Source: Gemmatimonadota bacterium (GTDB taxonomy: Bacteria; JAAXHH01). From it: a stretch of DNA of 64,000 nucleotides. Shown piece after piece: positions 26,003 to 34,779 of this stretch. The notes beneath the pieces are model-generated. The model was given only the letters and a program-made list of their open reading frames with translations. It did no database searches and had not been told where the DNA came from. A program made the translations under genes and the position numbers. The DNA lies in contig VXWP01000059.1 in NCBI GenBank assembly GCA_009835325.1, positions 45,041 through 109,040 on the forward strand, read 5' to 3'. Position 1 is the stretch's first letter. Every line of letters begins with the position of its first letter.

Positions 26003-27346
26003 ATGAACATCCGGATACTGTCCGCCGAAGAAGCCGGATCGAGCATCCTGCGGCGTCGTCCGCTGAACGAGGCCATGCACTCGCCGGAAATCGAAGCACG
26101 GAACAGGGAGATGTTCGGCGAGCCCCTGACGACGGAACAAGCGGTAGCCAGGATCATCGACGACGTCAAAGAAAACGGGGATGATGCGATCAGGAGATAC
26201 GCCCGCCTGCTGGACGGAAACGCGCTGGAGGCCTTCGAGGTTACCCGGTCCGAAATCGACGAGGCGGCCGCATCGCTGCCATCCGGGTTGCGCGATGCCC
26301 TGGAGACCGCGGCCGGCCGCATACGGACTTTCCACGCGCGGCAGCCGGGCGGGTCCTGGACGCACTGGGACGAAGAGGGCGGTACCGGCCAGATCGTCCG
26401 GCCGCTGGACCGGGTGGGCGTTTACGTACCCGGAGGAGGCGCGGCCTATCCTTCCTCGCTGCTGATGGCCGTGATCCCGGCCCGGGTCGCGGGCGTCCGG
26501 GAAGTCGTCGTGGTTACGCCGCCCGGCAGGGACGGCGCAGTGCCGCCCGCCGTGCTGGCCGCGGCTTCCGTGGCAGGCTCGGACAAGGTCTACCGCATCG
26601 GCGGCGCCCAGGCGATCGCGGCGATGGCCCATGGCACCGCGACCGTTCCCCGTGTCGACAAGATCGTGGGTCCGGGAAACGTCTTCGTGACCCTGGCCAA
26701 GCGCCTGGTGTACGGGATCGTGGATATCGACCAACTCGCCGGCCCCACCGAGACCCTGCTCATCGCCGACGAGACGGCCAGACCGGACCTCGCGGCGGCC
26801 GACCTGCTGGCGCAGGCCGAGCACGATACGATGGCGAGCGCCATATTGATCACGCCGTCCTCCACGTTGGCCCTGTCGGTGCAGCAGGCCGTGGAGGACC
26901 AGCTGACCGAGCTGGACCGGGCGGATACCATCCGTTCATCCCTGGCACAGCACGGAGGGATCGTGCTCGTATCGGACCTTGCAGCGGCGGCCGAACTGGC
27001 TAACAGCTACGCACCGGAGCACCTGTGCCTGCTGTTGGCGGATCCCTGGCCGCTGGTGGACGGCATTCAAAACGCCGGGGGGATCTTCGTGGGAGAACAT
27101 TCCTCCGAGGCCCTGGGCGACTACGTTACCGGCCCCAGTCACATCATGCCCACCGGAGGCAGCGCCCGGTTCCATTCTCCCTTGAGCGTTCGCGATTTCC
27201 TGAAGATCACCAGCCTGTTCGCGGTCAACGAAAAGGCTGAGAAACGGTTGGGACCGGCCGCGATCCGGCTTGCAGAGGCCGAAGGCCTGTCGGCACACGC
27301 CATGGCCATTCGACGTCGGCTTTCGAAAGACCGGAACGAGGACTAA
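26003..27346 (+). CDS. hisD: Histidinol dehydrogenase
   Basis: A 447-residue enzyme for the last two oxidations of histidine synthesis (histidinol to histidine, NAD and zinc dependent). Visible family residues are A-G-P-T-E (for A-G-P-S-E), A-Q-A-E-H-D with the zinc-binding Gln and His, Y-A-P-E-H-L with the catalytic Glu-His pair, G-D-Y and S-H-I-M-P-T-G-G-S-A-R, and E-G-L-S-A-H-A near the end. All key residues are kept, so it is likely a true HisD. HisD homologues also act on sulfopropanediol in marine bacteria, so a catabolic role remains an alternative in this operon. hisI lies about 2.7 kb downstream as a separate unit. Confidence 0.92.
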   Translation: MNIRILSAEEAGSSILRRRPLNEAMHSPEIEARNREMFGEPLTTEQAVARIIDDVKENGDDAIRRYARLLDGNALEAFEVTRSEIDEAAASLPSGLRDALETAAGRIRTFHARQPGGSWTHWDEEGGTGQIVRPLDRVGVYVPGGGAAYPSSLLMAVIPARVAGVREVVVVTPPGRDGAVPPAVLAAASVAGSDKVYRIGGAQAIAAMAHGTATVPRVDKIVGPGNVFVTLAKRLVYGIVDIDQLAGPTETLLIADETARPDLAAADLLAQAEHDTMASAILITPSSTLALSVQQAVEDQLTELDRADTIRSSLAQHGGIVLVSDLAAAAELANSYAPEHLCLLLADPWPLVDGIQNAGGIFVGEHSSEALGDYVTGPSHIMPTGGSARFHSPLSVRDFLKITSLFAVNEKAEKRLGPAAIRLAEAEGLSAHAMAIRRRLSKDRNED

Positions 27347-27363
27347 TCGGCCCGCCCGGTCGG

Positions 27364-27399
27364 CCGATCCTCGCCAGCGGACCGATCCTCGCCGGCGGG
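27364..27399 (+). repeat. 18-base tandem repeat after hisD
   Basis: Two 18-base units (27364-27381, 27382-27399), differing at two positions, lie between the convergent hisD and aldolase genes. A direct observation with no clear function. Confidence 0.7.
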
Positions 27400-27412
27400 C
27401 CGACCCGAAAGC

Positions 27413-28168
27413 CTACCTGCCCACTTCGGCAAGCGCTGCCCGGGCAGCCTGGGCCAGGAACCCCATATCGCTTCCGAGAGTGATCCACTGGAATCCCTCC
27501 GCAATACGCTTCCGGTTGGCTTCCATCGAGATGAACGCGAATCCACCGGGCACGCCGAGTTCCTTTCCCCGGTCCATGATTCCCTTGATGATCTTCTCCA
27601 TCTCCGGGTGCGTCGGCTGGCCCACGTAGCCATGGGAGGCCGCGAGGTCGTTCGGTCCGACCAGGAAAGCGTCGACACCGGGTGTGGTGAGTATGTCTTC
27701 AAGGTTCTCCACGGCCTCGACGGTTTCGATCTGGACCATGATGAAGGTTTCTTCGTTGGCGGTCCGGAGGTATTCGGCCAGGTCCAGACCGGCGGTATTG
27801 AGGAAGCGGGCGCCCATCCCGCGGATGCCCATGGGCGGATACTTGGCCGCGCGGACGGCGTACTCCGCCTGCTCCCGGTTGTTGACCCAGGGGATGATCA
27901 GGCCTTCCGCCCCGATGTCCAGCGCCTTCTTGATATGCACCATGTCGTTCCAGGGCACGCGGACGAGCGGGGTGACGTCCCGGCCCCGTGTCGCCTGGAT
28001 CATGGGATGAAGGATCTCGGCATTCAACGGGCCGTGTTCGCCATCGAACCAGATCCAGTCGAAGGCCAGGTTCGACGCCAGCTCCACGATGTCGTTATTT
28101 GCGGTGCCGACGGAAATGCCGTAGGTCACTTCGCCGTTGCGCAGCTTCTCTTTCAGCTTGTTTTTCAT
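27413..28168 (-). CDS. HpcH/HpaI-family class II aldolase
   Basis: A 251-residue metal-dependent aldolase-family protein. Landmarks are W-F-D-G-E-H-G-P near 40, L-V-R-V-P (the substrate-binding Arg) near 68, the metal-binding Glu in M-V-Q-I-E-T near 143, and V-G-P-N-D-L-A (metal Asp) near 170. Enzymes of this family cleave 2-keto-3-deoxy or 4-hydroxy-2-oxo acids to pyruvate and an aldehyde. It runs convergent to hisD and divergent from the dienelactone hydrolase gene, so it appears to be a single-gene unit. Together with the enolase-superfamily gene at 32153 it could act in sugar-acid breakdown, which is inference. Confidence 0.9.
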   Translation of the reverse strand: MKNKLKEKLRNGEVTYGISVGTANNDIVELASNLAFDWIWFDGEHGPLNAEILHPMIQATRGRDVTPLVRVPWNDMVHIKKALDIGAEGLIIPWVNNREQAEYAVRAAKYPPMGIRGMGARFLNTAGLDLAEYLRTANEETFIMVQIETVEAVENLEDILTTPGVDAFLVGPNDLAASHGYVGQPTHPEMEKIIKGIMDRGKELGVPGGFAFISMEANRKRIAEGFQWITLGSDMGFLAQAARAALAEVGR

Positions 28169-28239
28169 GGGTTCTCCCGCGGGCCATCATGCGATAAGAA
28201 AGGTGGCCTTCACAATGGACATCACATAGGATTTCACGA

Positions 28240-28268
28240 TTGATTCACTACGTTTTGATAAGTATATT
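28240..28268 (+). promoter_or_regulatory. Sigma70-like promoter for the dienelactone hydrolase gene
   Basis: TTGATT (28240-28245) and TATATT (28263-28268) are separated by 17 bases. The gene start is about 97 bases downstream of the -10 box. Confidence 0.6.
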
Positions 28269-28364
28269 GAAACCCGTCGTGCATGGAAAACAGTAATTGC
28301 CCGCGGAGCTTTCGATCCGTCGTCTCGAAGCAGGGCCTCCCGGTTTGAAAGAGGGGTAGACATC

Positions 28365-29219
28365 ATGGCCGAAAAACCATACGGCAGGCGATATGCGATG
28401 CCCGTTACGTTCACTGCTTTCATCATTCTCGCCGTTGCGGCGCTGGCGATCCACGGGCAGCAGATACCGTACGCGCCGACGTCCGAGAGCGAGATCCCCG
28501 AAGCCATTATCGGCAAGGCCGGCGCACCCCGCGGCGGCGACCTGGCTTATTTCGATGAAGACCAGGCGACCAGGGGTTATCTCGCCGAACCGGAAGGGCC
28601 GGGTCCCCGGGGCGCCGTCATCCTGATCCACGAATGGAACGGCCTGGTGGACCGTGTCAGGCAGGTGGCCGACGCGCTGGCCGCGGAGGGCTACGTAGCC
28701 CTGGCGGCCGACCTGTATTCGGGCCGGACGGGTAGCAACCGCGACGAGAACATGGCGCTCGTGCGGGAAACGCTGGACGACATGGACAAGATCATCCGCA
28801 ACCTGGACGCGGCGGCGGCCTACCTGAGATCGCGGCAGGACGTAAACGGCAAGATCGGGGCCATGGGCTGGTGCTACGGCGGCGGAGTCGCCCTGAGCTA
28901 CGCCCTGGGCGGCGAGAACCATGACGCCACCGCCATCTTCTACGGGCGCCTGCTCGACGATCCCGAAAGACTCAGCGCCATACACCACGAGATTTACGGC
29001 ACCTTCGCCGGACTCGACCGCGGTCCCTCTCCCGAACAGGTAGAACGCTTTGTGGCCGCGCTTCGTGAGGCCGGCGTGGAGAACGACGTGCACATCTACG
29101 ACGACGTCAACCACGGGTTCTGGCTGTACGTGGAGCGCGATCCGAAGAACGAGGAACCCGCGCTGGACGCCTGGGAGCGGCTGAAGGCCTATCTCAAGCG
29201 CACCATCGGAAGCGATTGA
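28365..29219 (+). CDS. Dienelactone hydrolase family protein, exported
   Basis: A 284-residue alpha/beta hydrolase. The N-terminus is basic then hydrophobic (about 12-30), a signal peptide or anchor, so it is probably periplasmic. The catalytic set fits dienelactone hydrolase: Glu90 (I-H-E-W-N-G), nucleophile Cys170 (G-W-C-Y-G-G-G), Asp218 and His250 (N-H-G-F). GAGGGG precedes the ATG. Exported members are common and mostly uncharacterised; they hydrolyse lactones or esters. Its stop overlaps the next gene's start (TGATG), so it is translationally coupled to a PhyH oxygenase and the two may act on one substrate. Confidence 0.9.
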   Translation: MAEKPYGRRYAMPVTFTAFIILAVAALAIHGQQIPYAPTSESEIPEAIIGKAGAPRGGDLAYFDEDQATRGYLAEPEGPGPRGAVILIHEWNGLVDRVRQVADALAAEGYVALAADLYSGRTGSNRDENMALVRETLDDMDKIIRNLDAAAAYLRSRQDVNGKIGAMGWCYGGGVALSYALGGENHDATAIFYGRLLDDPERLSAIHHEIYGTFAGLDRGPSPEQVERFVAALREAGVENDVHIYDDVNHGFWLYVERDPKNEEPALDAWERLKAYLKRTIGSD

Positions 29220-29965
29220 TGGATTCGTTCGAACAGGCTCTCGCCGAAATCGACACCTTTGGCTTCACCCTGTTGCCCGAGGTACTGTCGGTTTCCCAGG
29301 TAGACATCCTGCGCAACGCGTTGATCCGCGTCGCCGAAGCGCACGGCGAGGCCGGTTACGAGAACCGCGGAGGCACGTCGCTGCTGGTACGGAACCTGCC
29401 TACCCTGGACCCGGTGTTCCTCCAGGTCATCGATCACCCCGTCGTCCTGCCCGTCCTGGAACGGATGCTGGACAAAACCCTCGTGCTGGGCAGCCTGAGC
29501 TCCCGCATCGTTCGGCCGGGGGACGGCTACCAGGACTTCCACAGCGACATACCGCAGCACATGCTAAACCCGGTTTCCCCCGTGATGATGAACACCATCT
29601 GGATGCTGGACGATTTCGATGAGGCGATCGGCGGTACCCGGATCGTCCCCGGTTCGCACAAGAGCGGGTGGGCCGGTCCGCCGGAGGGCATGGAGGTTCC
29701 GCACGTCTACCAGCCCGAGGCTACCGCGGGCAGCGTGCTGATCTTCAACGGCCAGTGCTGGCACGGCGGCGGCGCGAATACCACCGACCGAAACCGGCAC
29801 GCCCTGTTCGGGCATTACCGCAAGTCCATGCTCCTCTTCCAGCTCGATCCCCACGACGGTTTCCGGGACGAGTGGTTTGCGGAGCTTTCGCCCCGGCAGA
29901 AGCAGCTTTTACGCATGCATAAGGGCGTCGGCGCCCGTCATGCGGCAGACGATCATCTGCTTTAA
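29219..29965 (+). CDS. Phytanoyl-CoA dioxygenase (PhyH) family protein
   Basis: A 248-residue Fe(II)/2-oxoglutarate dioxygenase. Iron ligands are H108 and D110 (D-F-H-S-D) and H182 (C-W-H-G-G-G); Arg191 or 193 should bind 2-oxoglutarate. G-G-T-R-I-V-P-G-S-H at 138-147 is the usual family segment. ATG 29219 is chosen because it forms the TGATG overlap with the upstream hydrolase gene; a TTG three bases earlier is also possible. A hydroxylase coupled to a periplasmic hydrolase suggests stepwise breakdown of an ester or lactone. Confidence 0.9.
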   Translation: MDSFEQALAEIDTFGFTLLPEVLSVSQVDILRNALIRVAEAHGEAGYENRGGTSLLVRNLPTLDPVFLQVIDHPVVLPVLERMLDKTLVLGSLSSRIVRPGDGYQDFHSDIPQHMLNPVSPVMMNTIWMLDDFDEAIGGTRIVPGSHKSGWAGPPEGMEVPHVYQPEATAGSVLIFNGQCWHGGGANTTDRNRHALFGHYRKSMLLFQLDPHDGFRDEWFAELSPRQKQLLRMHKGVGARHAADDHLL

Positions 29966-30056
29966 AAGACCTTGGTGCGTTTAATCTGGCTGCCGATCCC
30001 TGCGCCGCCCTCTCACGACCGCACATGTAGATACTTTGTAGATACTTGGAGAAACC

Positions 30057-30479
30057 ATGGCGACATCATCAGTATCCGACCACCTGGAAGAGGGTTCGAA
30101 GGAATCCCTCGATTTCTCGAAACTCAGGCAGATCGCGGGCATCCAGGAGGACGTCCTGCCGGTGGTCGTTCAGGATTCGACTACAAAGGAAGTGCTGATC
30201 CTGGCCTACATCAACCGCCTGGCCCTGGACGAATCCCTGAAGACCGGGATCGCCACATTCTGGAGTACGTCGCGGAACGAGCTTTGGGTGAAGGGCGCCA
30301 CATCGGGAAACGCACTGGGAATCGATGAAATCCGCGTGAACTGCGAGCAGAATTCCGTGGTCTATCTCGTGACGCCCCAGGGCGGTGGAGCCTGTCATAC
30401 GAAGGACAGCGATGGCCAGTACCGGACCGGTTGCTACTATCGGCGGATAAATGACGCTGGCGATCTGGAATTCAGTTGA
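30057..30479 (+). CDS. hisI: Phosphoribosyl-AMP cyclohydrolase
   Basis: A 140-residue HisI, which opens the purine ring of phosphoribosyl-AMP in histidine synthesis. Landmarks are L-P-V-V-V-Q-D, L-I-L-A-Y-I-N, F-W-S-T-S-R-N-E-L-W-V-K-G, T-S-G-N, a C in V-N-C-E for the metal site, and the zinc-binding G-G-A-C-H-T with a later G-C-Y-Y-R. A short insert (K-D-S-D-G-Q-Y-R-T) separates the H-T and G-C-Y parts. No fused HisE domain is present. It stands alone between two PhyH genes, apart from hisD, so histidine genes are scattered in this genome. Confidence 0.93.
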   Translation: MATSSVSDHLEEGSKESLDFSKLRQIAGIQEDVLPVVVQDSTTKEVLILAYINRLALDESLKTGIATFWSTSRNELWVKGATSGNALGIDEIRVNCEQNSVVYLVTPQGGGACHTKDSDGQYRTGCYYRRINDAGDLEFS

Positions 30480-30497
30480 TCGCAGGAAGTTGCCCGC

Positions 30498-31238
30498 CTA
30501 CCTACCAAAAGCCGCCATGTAAAGCTTGGTGCGTTCGTTCAGAACGCCGTAGAAGGCCCGAGTTTCCGGGTCATCGCTGTCCCGCCAGAGGGTGGCTGGA
30601 ATCCCCGAATCATTGGCCAGCGGGTCCCGGTCCCGGTGGCCGTAGTAGATCTGCGCGGTCTTCCGCACGGCCCGCGTGGGACGCGTCGTGGCCGTGTGGA
30701 GCACCGATACGTTGAACAGGGCGCAGGTGCCCGCGGGTCCGTGAAGGTCGTAGACGCCCCGTTCCAGTTGCGCGCTGCTCTCCTTCAAAACAGGCTGATC
30801 GACCCCTTCGGGCGAGATGGAGAAGCAGTGGGTATCCTCAGCCACGTCGGTGAAATAAACTATGAGCTGGATGTAGTCCATGCGGAGGGGATGGTCGAGC
30901 CAGTGGACCTTGTCGCGGTGCCAGCGCTGGTGGAACTCCCCCTTGTACGGTCCCATGGACCGCAGTCCGATTTCTCCGAAACAGAGCGGATCGCCCATCA
31001 GTTCCTCGATGGTGCCGTAGATGGCGGGATGGCGTATCAGTCCGTCGAAGGCCGGCGTGGTGATAAGGGCGTCGTAATTGGCCTCCTGGTGGTGGCCGTA
31101 GGGATGCCAGAAATAGGGGTACCTGCGGCGGTCCTCGTCGAAGAGATTCAGAAAACGATCTACCTCTTCGTCCGCAAGGACCTTTCCGAGGTTGATGAAT
31201 CCGTTCTGACGAAAGAACGCCAGGTCGGCCTGCTTCAT
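30498..31238 (-). CDS. Phytanoyl-CoA dioxygenase (PhyH) family protein
   Basis: A 246-residue PhyH-type oxygenase. Iron ligands are H107 and D109 (R-W-H-R-D-K) and H181 (V-L-H-T-A-T), with an Arg near 189-192 for 2-oxoglutarate. A His-rich stretch (H-P-Y-G-H-H-Q-E near 45-52) is unusual among the four PhyH proteins here and may shape substrate choice. It starts nine bases after the stop of the SDR gene upstream on the same strand, so the two form a small operon. Convergent to hisI with a gap of only 18 bases. Confidence 0.88.
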   Translation of the reverse strand: MKQADLAFFRQNGFINLGKVLADEEVDRFLNLFDEDRRRYPYFWHPYGHHQEANYDALITTPAFDGLIRHPAIYGTIEELMGDPLCFGEIGLRSMGPYKGEFHQRWHRDKVHWLDHPLRMDYIQLIVYFTDVAEDTHCFSISPEGVDQPVLKESSAQLERGVYDLHGPAGTCALFNVSVLHTATTRPTRAVRKTAQIYYGHRDRDPLANDSGIPATLWRDSDDPETRAFYGVLNERTKLYMAAFGR

Positions 31239-31247
31239 GATTTCCCC

Positions 31248-31952
31248 TCAGACCGACCGGGTGATGCCCCCGTCGACGCGCAAGTTCTGGCCGGTGATAT
31301 AACCGGAGCCGGGCGACAGCAGGAAAGCGGCCGTTTCCGCGATCTCTTCCACGGTGCCGTAGCGTCCCATGGGAATGCGCGACTTGAAGGCCTCCGATTC
31401 CGGGAGGCTGTCTATGAACCCCGGCAGGATGTTGTTCATCCGGATGTTGTCGCCGGCGTGGTTGTCGGCGTAAATCTTCGTATAACTCGCAAGGGCCGCC
31501 CGGAAGGCGGTCGATACGGGAAAGTAATGCTCCGGTTCGAAGGCGGCGTAAGTCGAGATATTTACGATCGATCCGCCGCCCTGGTCCGTCATGGTCGGCG
31601 TGACGAGTCGCGCCATGCGGACCACATTGAGGAACACGATGTCCAGTCCCTCGTGCCAGTCTTCGTCCGGAATGTCCAGGAGATCGCCCTTGGGCGGATG
31701 CCCCGTGCTGTTGACGACGCCGTCGATGCGGCCGTGGGCGTCCATGGTAAGGTCAACCAGTTTCTTCAGGTCGGCCTCGTCCGTGACGGACCCTGTCACG
31801 CCGATCCCGCCCAATTCCCCGGCGAGCGATTCCGCCGCACCGGAGGGGGACAGCAGCGAGACGGCCCACCCCTGGCCGGCCAGGTTCCTCGCGATGGCGG
31901 CACCCATGCCGCGTCCCGCTCCCGTAATGACCGCTACTCGTTGCGCACTCAT
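31248..31952 (-). CDS. SDR-fold protein lacking the catalytic Tyr-x-x-x-Lys
   Basis: A 234-residue SDR. The cofactor loop T-G-A-G-R-G-M-G is intact at 10-17 and N-S-T-G (81-84) replaces N-N-A-G. The active-site Y-x-x-x-K is not found: the aligned stretch F-P-V-S-T-A-F-R-A-A-L places Ser147 and Arg151 at those positions. The C-terminal G-Y-I-T-G-Q-N-L-R-V-D-G-G is normal. ATG 31952 is chosen for the preceding GAAGGGAG. I recall a subfamily with a P-V-S-T-x-x-R-A-x-L segment, so this may be a lineage trait rather than decay. It is coupled to the PhyH gene downstream. Confidence 0.82.
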   Translation of the reverse strand: MSAQRVAVITGAGRGMGAAIARNLAGQGWAVSLLSPSGAAESLAGELGGIGVTGSVTDEADLKKLVDLTMDAHGRIDGVVNSTGHPPKGDLLDIPDEDWHEGLDIVFLNVVRMARLVTPTMTDQGGGSIVNISTYAAFEPEHYFPVSTAFRAALASYTKIYADNHAGDNIRMNNILPGFIDSLPESEAFKSRIPMGRYGTVEEIAETAAFLLSPGSGYITGQNLRVDGGITRSV

Positions 31953-32152
31953 GCCACTCCCTTCGTCGATTCGATTCCTTGACCGCTGCCGGACCCTTGT
32001 CCGGATATGTTCTCGTGTTTCATAGATATGCTGCCGGAGCCACAGGCTTCCATCTGCCACCGCTCCGACCTAGGCATTGCCAAACGACCCGGCCAAGGCG
32101 ATATATAAACAAATGCATTGCCGCAATCAATGACAGAATGTAGCGTTAGATC

Positions 32153-33253
32153 ATGAAGATAACCGCCCTGAAGACCCACGCCGTCCACGTGAACCACCGG
32201 GGAGACTGGACGTTCCTGGCGGTGCACACCGACGAAGGGATCACCGGCTATGGCGAGGTGAATCCCGGCGGCGCACGATCCGGTAGCGTGGACTTCCTGC
32301 AGCAGATCGAACCGGTGCTGGCCGGACGCGATCCCGGCGCCATCGAACGCATACTGGCCGAACTCCTTCCTTCGCCCGTCGACCGGTCGAAAGTGATGGC
32401 GCTGAGCGCCCTCGACCAGGCCCTGTGGGACATCAAGGGGAAGGTCCTGGGCGTGCCGGTGGCCGACCTCATCGGAGGCCGCTGCCGCGATGAGATCCCC
32501 CTCTACGCCAACATCAACCGGGCCACCACCGACCGGACGCCCGCGGGATTCGCCCGGAACGCGGCCGCCGCGGTCGTGGACGGATTTAACGCCGTAAAAC
32601 TCGCGCCCTTCGACGGGATGCCTGCCGGTATCGACCGGGCTTCGGACGCCCGGGAGGGCATCGTCTGCATGGAAGCGGTGCGCGCCGCGATCGGTCCGGA
32701 CGTGTCCCTGCTGATCGACTGCCACAGCCACTTCACCGCCCGGGGAGGATGCGAGGTCTTCGACGCACTCAGGGACCTGGACCTGTACTGGTACGAGGAA
32801 CCCGTGCCCGACGAAGATCACGAGGGCTACCGGGCTATCAAGGATCACATCGACGTACCGCTGGCCGGAGGCGAGAGCCTGATGTACCGGGAGGGATACT
32901 GGCCCGTCCTGGACCAGGGTCTCATGGACGTGATCATGCCGGACGTTACAATCGTGGGTGGGCTTTGGGAACTGAAGAAGGTCGCCGCCATGGCGGAGGG
33001 CCGGGGAACTCCCACCGCGCCACACGGTCCCTTCGGGCCGCTGACCATCGCGGCCGGCGTGCAGGCCATGGCCGCCCATCCCGGGTTTCAGATCCTGGAA
33101 TACGCCTGGGGAGAGGTGCCGTGGAGACACGAACTCATCGAACCGCCGGAGAGGATCGAGGGCGGACAGATCCGTGTATCCGACCGGCCCGGTCTGGGTG
33201 TCTCTCTGAACATGGATGCGATTGAAACCTACAGGGGGGATCGGGATCGATAG
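32153..33253 (+). CDS. Enolase-superfamily (mandelate racemase/muconate lactonizing) protein
   Basis: A 366-residue TIM-barrel enzyme. Likely catalytic and metal residues are Lys149 (A-V-K-L-A-P), Asp189 (L-I-D-C-H-S-H), Glu215/216 (Y-E-E-P), Glu241 (A-G-G-E-S) and His291 (A-P-H-G-P). The pattern fits acid-sugar dehydratases or related racemases, which abstract a proton next to a carboxylate. Specificity cannot be read. A DgcA-like N-acetyl-D-glutamate racemase role is conceivable because of the DUF1611 gene at 24931, but the two are 6 kb apart and this protein looks more like a sugar-acid dehydratase. It is monocistronic, divergent from the SDR gene. Confidence 0.88.
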   Translation: MKITALKTHAVHVNHRGDWTFLAVHTDEGITGYGEVNPGGARSGSVDFLQQIEPVLAGRDPGAIERILAELLPSPVDRSKVMALSALDQALWDIKGKVLGVPVADLIGGRCRDEIPLYANINRATTDRTPAGFARNAAAAVVDGFNAVKLAPFDGMPAGIDRASDAREGIVCMEAVRAAIGPDVSLLIDCHSHFTARGGCEVFDALRDLDLYWYEEPVPDEDHEGYRAIKDHIDVPLAGGESLMYREGYWPVLDQGLMDVIMPDVTIVGGLWELKKVAAMAEGRGTPTAPHGPFGPLTIAAGVQAMAAHPGFQILEYAWGEVPWRHELIEPPERIEGGQIRVSDRPGLGVSLNMDAIETYRGDRDR

Positions 33254-33316
33254 GCGGTCCCGGGTCAGCCTCAGGACGCCGGCCTGTCAGCCGTCAGCCC
33301 ATGAACCCTGGGCCGC

Positions 33317-34042
33317 CTACTTCCTCGCCAGTGCGGCCTTGATCGCGGCCTCGAATGCGTCTTTCGTCTGGTTGTTGACGAACCGCTTCGATACGGTGCC
33401 TTCGCGATCGATCACGAAGGTGTGGGGTATGGTCAGCACATTGCCGTATGCCTGGTAGGTCTTCCGGTCCGCTTCCACGATGGGATAGGTTACGTTCAGC
33501 TTTTCGACGAAGGGTTTCGTGATGGGAAGCCCCTCTTCGTCGAGGGAGAGTCCGAGCACCTCCAACCCCTGGTCCCGGTAAGTCTCGTAGAGTCCGTTCA
33601 GCACCGGCATCTCCACGAGGCAAGGCGGACACCAGGTGGCCCAGAAGTTCACCACGACCACCTTCCCCTTCAAGGCGGAAAGACTGGCCTCGCCGCCGCC
33701 CAGGACCGGCAGGTTGAAATCGGGCGCGGCACTGCCTTCCTTCAGCATGAGCCGGGCCTCGATGGCCTTCAATTCGGCCACGACGGCCGCCCGTACGCGG
33801 GGAACCATGTTCGGGGTAACCTGGATCCCGAGCTCCTTATACACGGCCATGGCCGTTTCCGGTCCGAAGTTCGGCTTGCCGGCCTTGGATTCGGAGACCT
33901 GCTTCATGATATAGGCGACGATCTTCTGCTCGTCGTCGGTCAGGGGCTGCGCACCCTGGTCCGCGGTCTGCGCCTGTACGTTGGACAGGACAAAGGCCGC
34001 GGTAAACATTGCGCACAAAATCGTTGCATATTTGCTTCTCAC
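33317..34042 (-). CDS. TlpA/redoxin-like periplasmic thiol-disulfide protein
   Basis: A 241-residue protein with a signal peptide (hydrophobic 8-21, A-Q-A near 24), so it is periplasmic. Residues about 30-100 form an extra helical region, and the thioredoxin-like domain follows, with F-W-A-T-W-C-P-P-C (active Cys138 and Cys141) and the cis-Pro in I-P-H-T-F-V-I-D. It probably reduces or oxidises protein thiols in the periplasm, for example in cytochrome maturation. The start is GTG at 34042 with GGGAGGAAA upstream. Its neighbour on the same strand is an AhpD-like protein with a C-x-x-C site, a possible redox partner. Confidence 0.9.
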   Translation of the reverse strand: MRSKYATILCAMFTAAFVLSNVQAQTADQGAQPLTDDEQKIVAYIMKQVSESKAGKPNFGPETAMAVYKELGIQVTPNMVPRVRAAVVAELKAIEARLMLKEGSAAPDFNLPVLGGGEASLSALKGKVVVVNFWATWCPPCLVEMPVLNGLYETYRDQGLEVLGLSLDEEGLPITKPFVEKLNVTYPIVEADRKTYQAYGNVLTIPHTFVIDREGTVSKRFVNNQTKDAFEAAIKAALARK

Positions 34043-34159
34043 ACTTTCCTCCCGTTCATCCGATCGTTTTCTTGTTCCGACCGTGCCGTATGGTCTTGTA
34101 TCTCCAGATTACATAAGGCGAGCCCCCAGACCGGCGAATCCGACCCGGGACACGGCACA

Positions 34160-34513
34160 TCAGGTCTTGCTGCCTGCCTTCTCGGCCCCGGCCGCTTTCT
34201 TGAGCAGTTCGTTGAAATTCATTTCGAAATTCGCCAGGTCGCTGCGGTCCACGATCGTGGCGGCCGCCACCCCCACGGCGATGGCCACGGCTTCCCGGAT
34301 CTCCGCACCGTCGGCGCCGTACTTCATGGCCTTCTTGAGATGACCTTCCAGGCAGTTCTGGCATCCCGCGCTCAACGACGCGGCTATGGCGATCAGTTCC
34401 TTGGTCTTGTTGTCGAGCGCCGTGCCCTCCCGGTAGGTCTCCCGATAGAAATCGAAGTAGATGTCTTTCATCCGTTCTTCCAGCAACTCGTATGACCTGA
34501 GAACCTTACCCAC
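34160..34513 (-). CDS. AhpD-like / carboxymuconolactone decarboxylase family protein
   Basis: A 117-residue protein with the AhpD-like core: E-L-I-A-I-A-A-S-L near 39-48 and the redox C-Q-N-C-L-E-G-H at 51-58 (Cys51, Cys54, His58). A-x-E-I-R-E-A-V-A-I follows. Members with C-x-x-C-x-x-x-H act as alkylhydroperoxidase-type reductases rather than decarboxylases. The start is GTG at 34513 with GGAGG upstream. It lies 117 bases upstream of the TlpA-like gene on the same strand, so a joint oxidative-stress or thiol role is possible. Confidence 0.88.
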   Translation of the reverse strand: MGKVLRSYELLEERMKDIYFDFYRETYREGTALDNKTKELIAIAASLSAGCQNCLEGHLKKAMKYGADGAEIREAVAIAVGVAAATIVDRSDLANFEMNFNELLKKAAGAEKAGSKT

Positions 34514-34779
34514 GTATGTAACCTCCGGAACCCGATGCGAAGACGTTTAGGAATCTGTCATTGTATCAATGCGATCCGCCTGTGATCCGGTTGTCATCCT
34601 GCCCATCCGAACCCATTGGAGTATTCAAAAACCGCATCGGGATTATTCAAACTTAAACCCGGGAACGGCTACAGACATACTAAGTCGCTTCCCCCTCCGG
34701 CGCAATCTGATTCGGCGAACCCCGCGCAATCTGATTCCGCGCCGCCTTCGGCCGCTTCTGACTGCCCTGCACGGACCAT
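34514..34779. other. Gene-free region between uvrC and the AhpD-like gene
   Basis: About 266 bases downstream of uvrC with no credible gene. It contains CGCAATCTGATTC twice (34701-34713 and 34725-34737), a 24-base imperfect tandem repeat. A TACAAT box near 34537-34542 on the minus strand could serve the AhpD-like gene but lacks a good -35. Confidence 0.5.
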
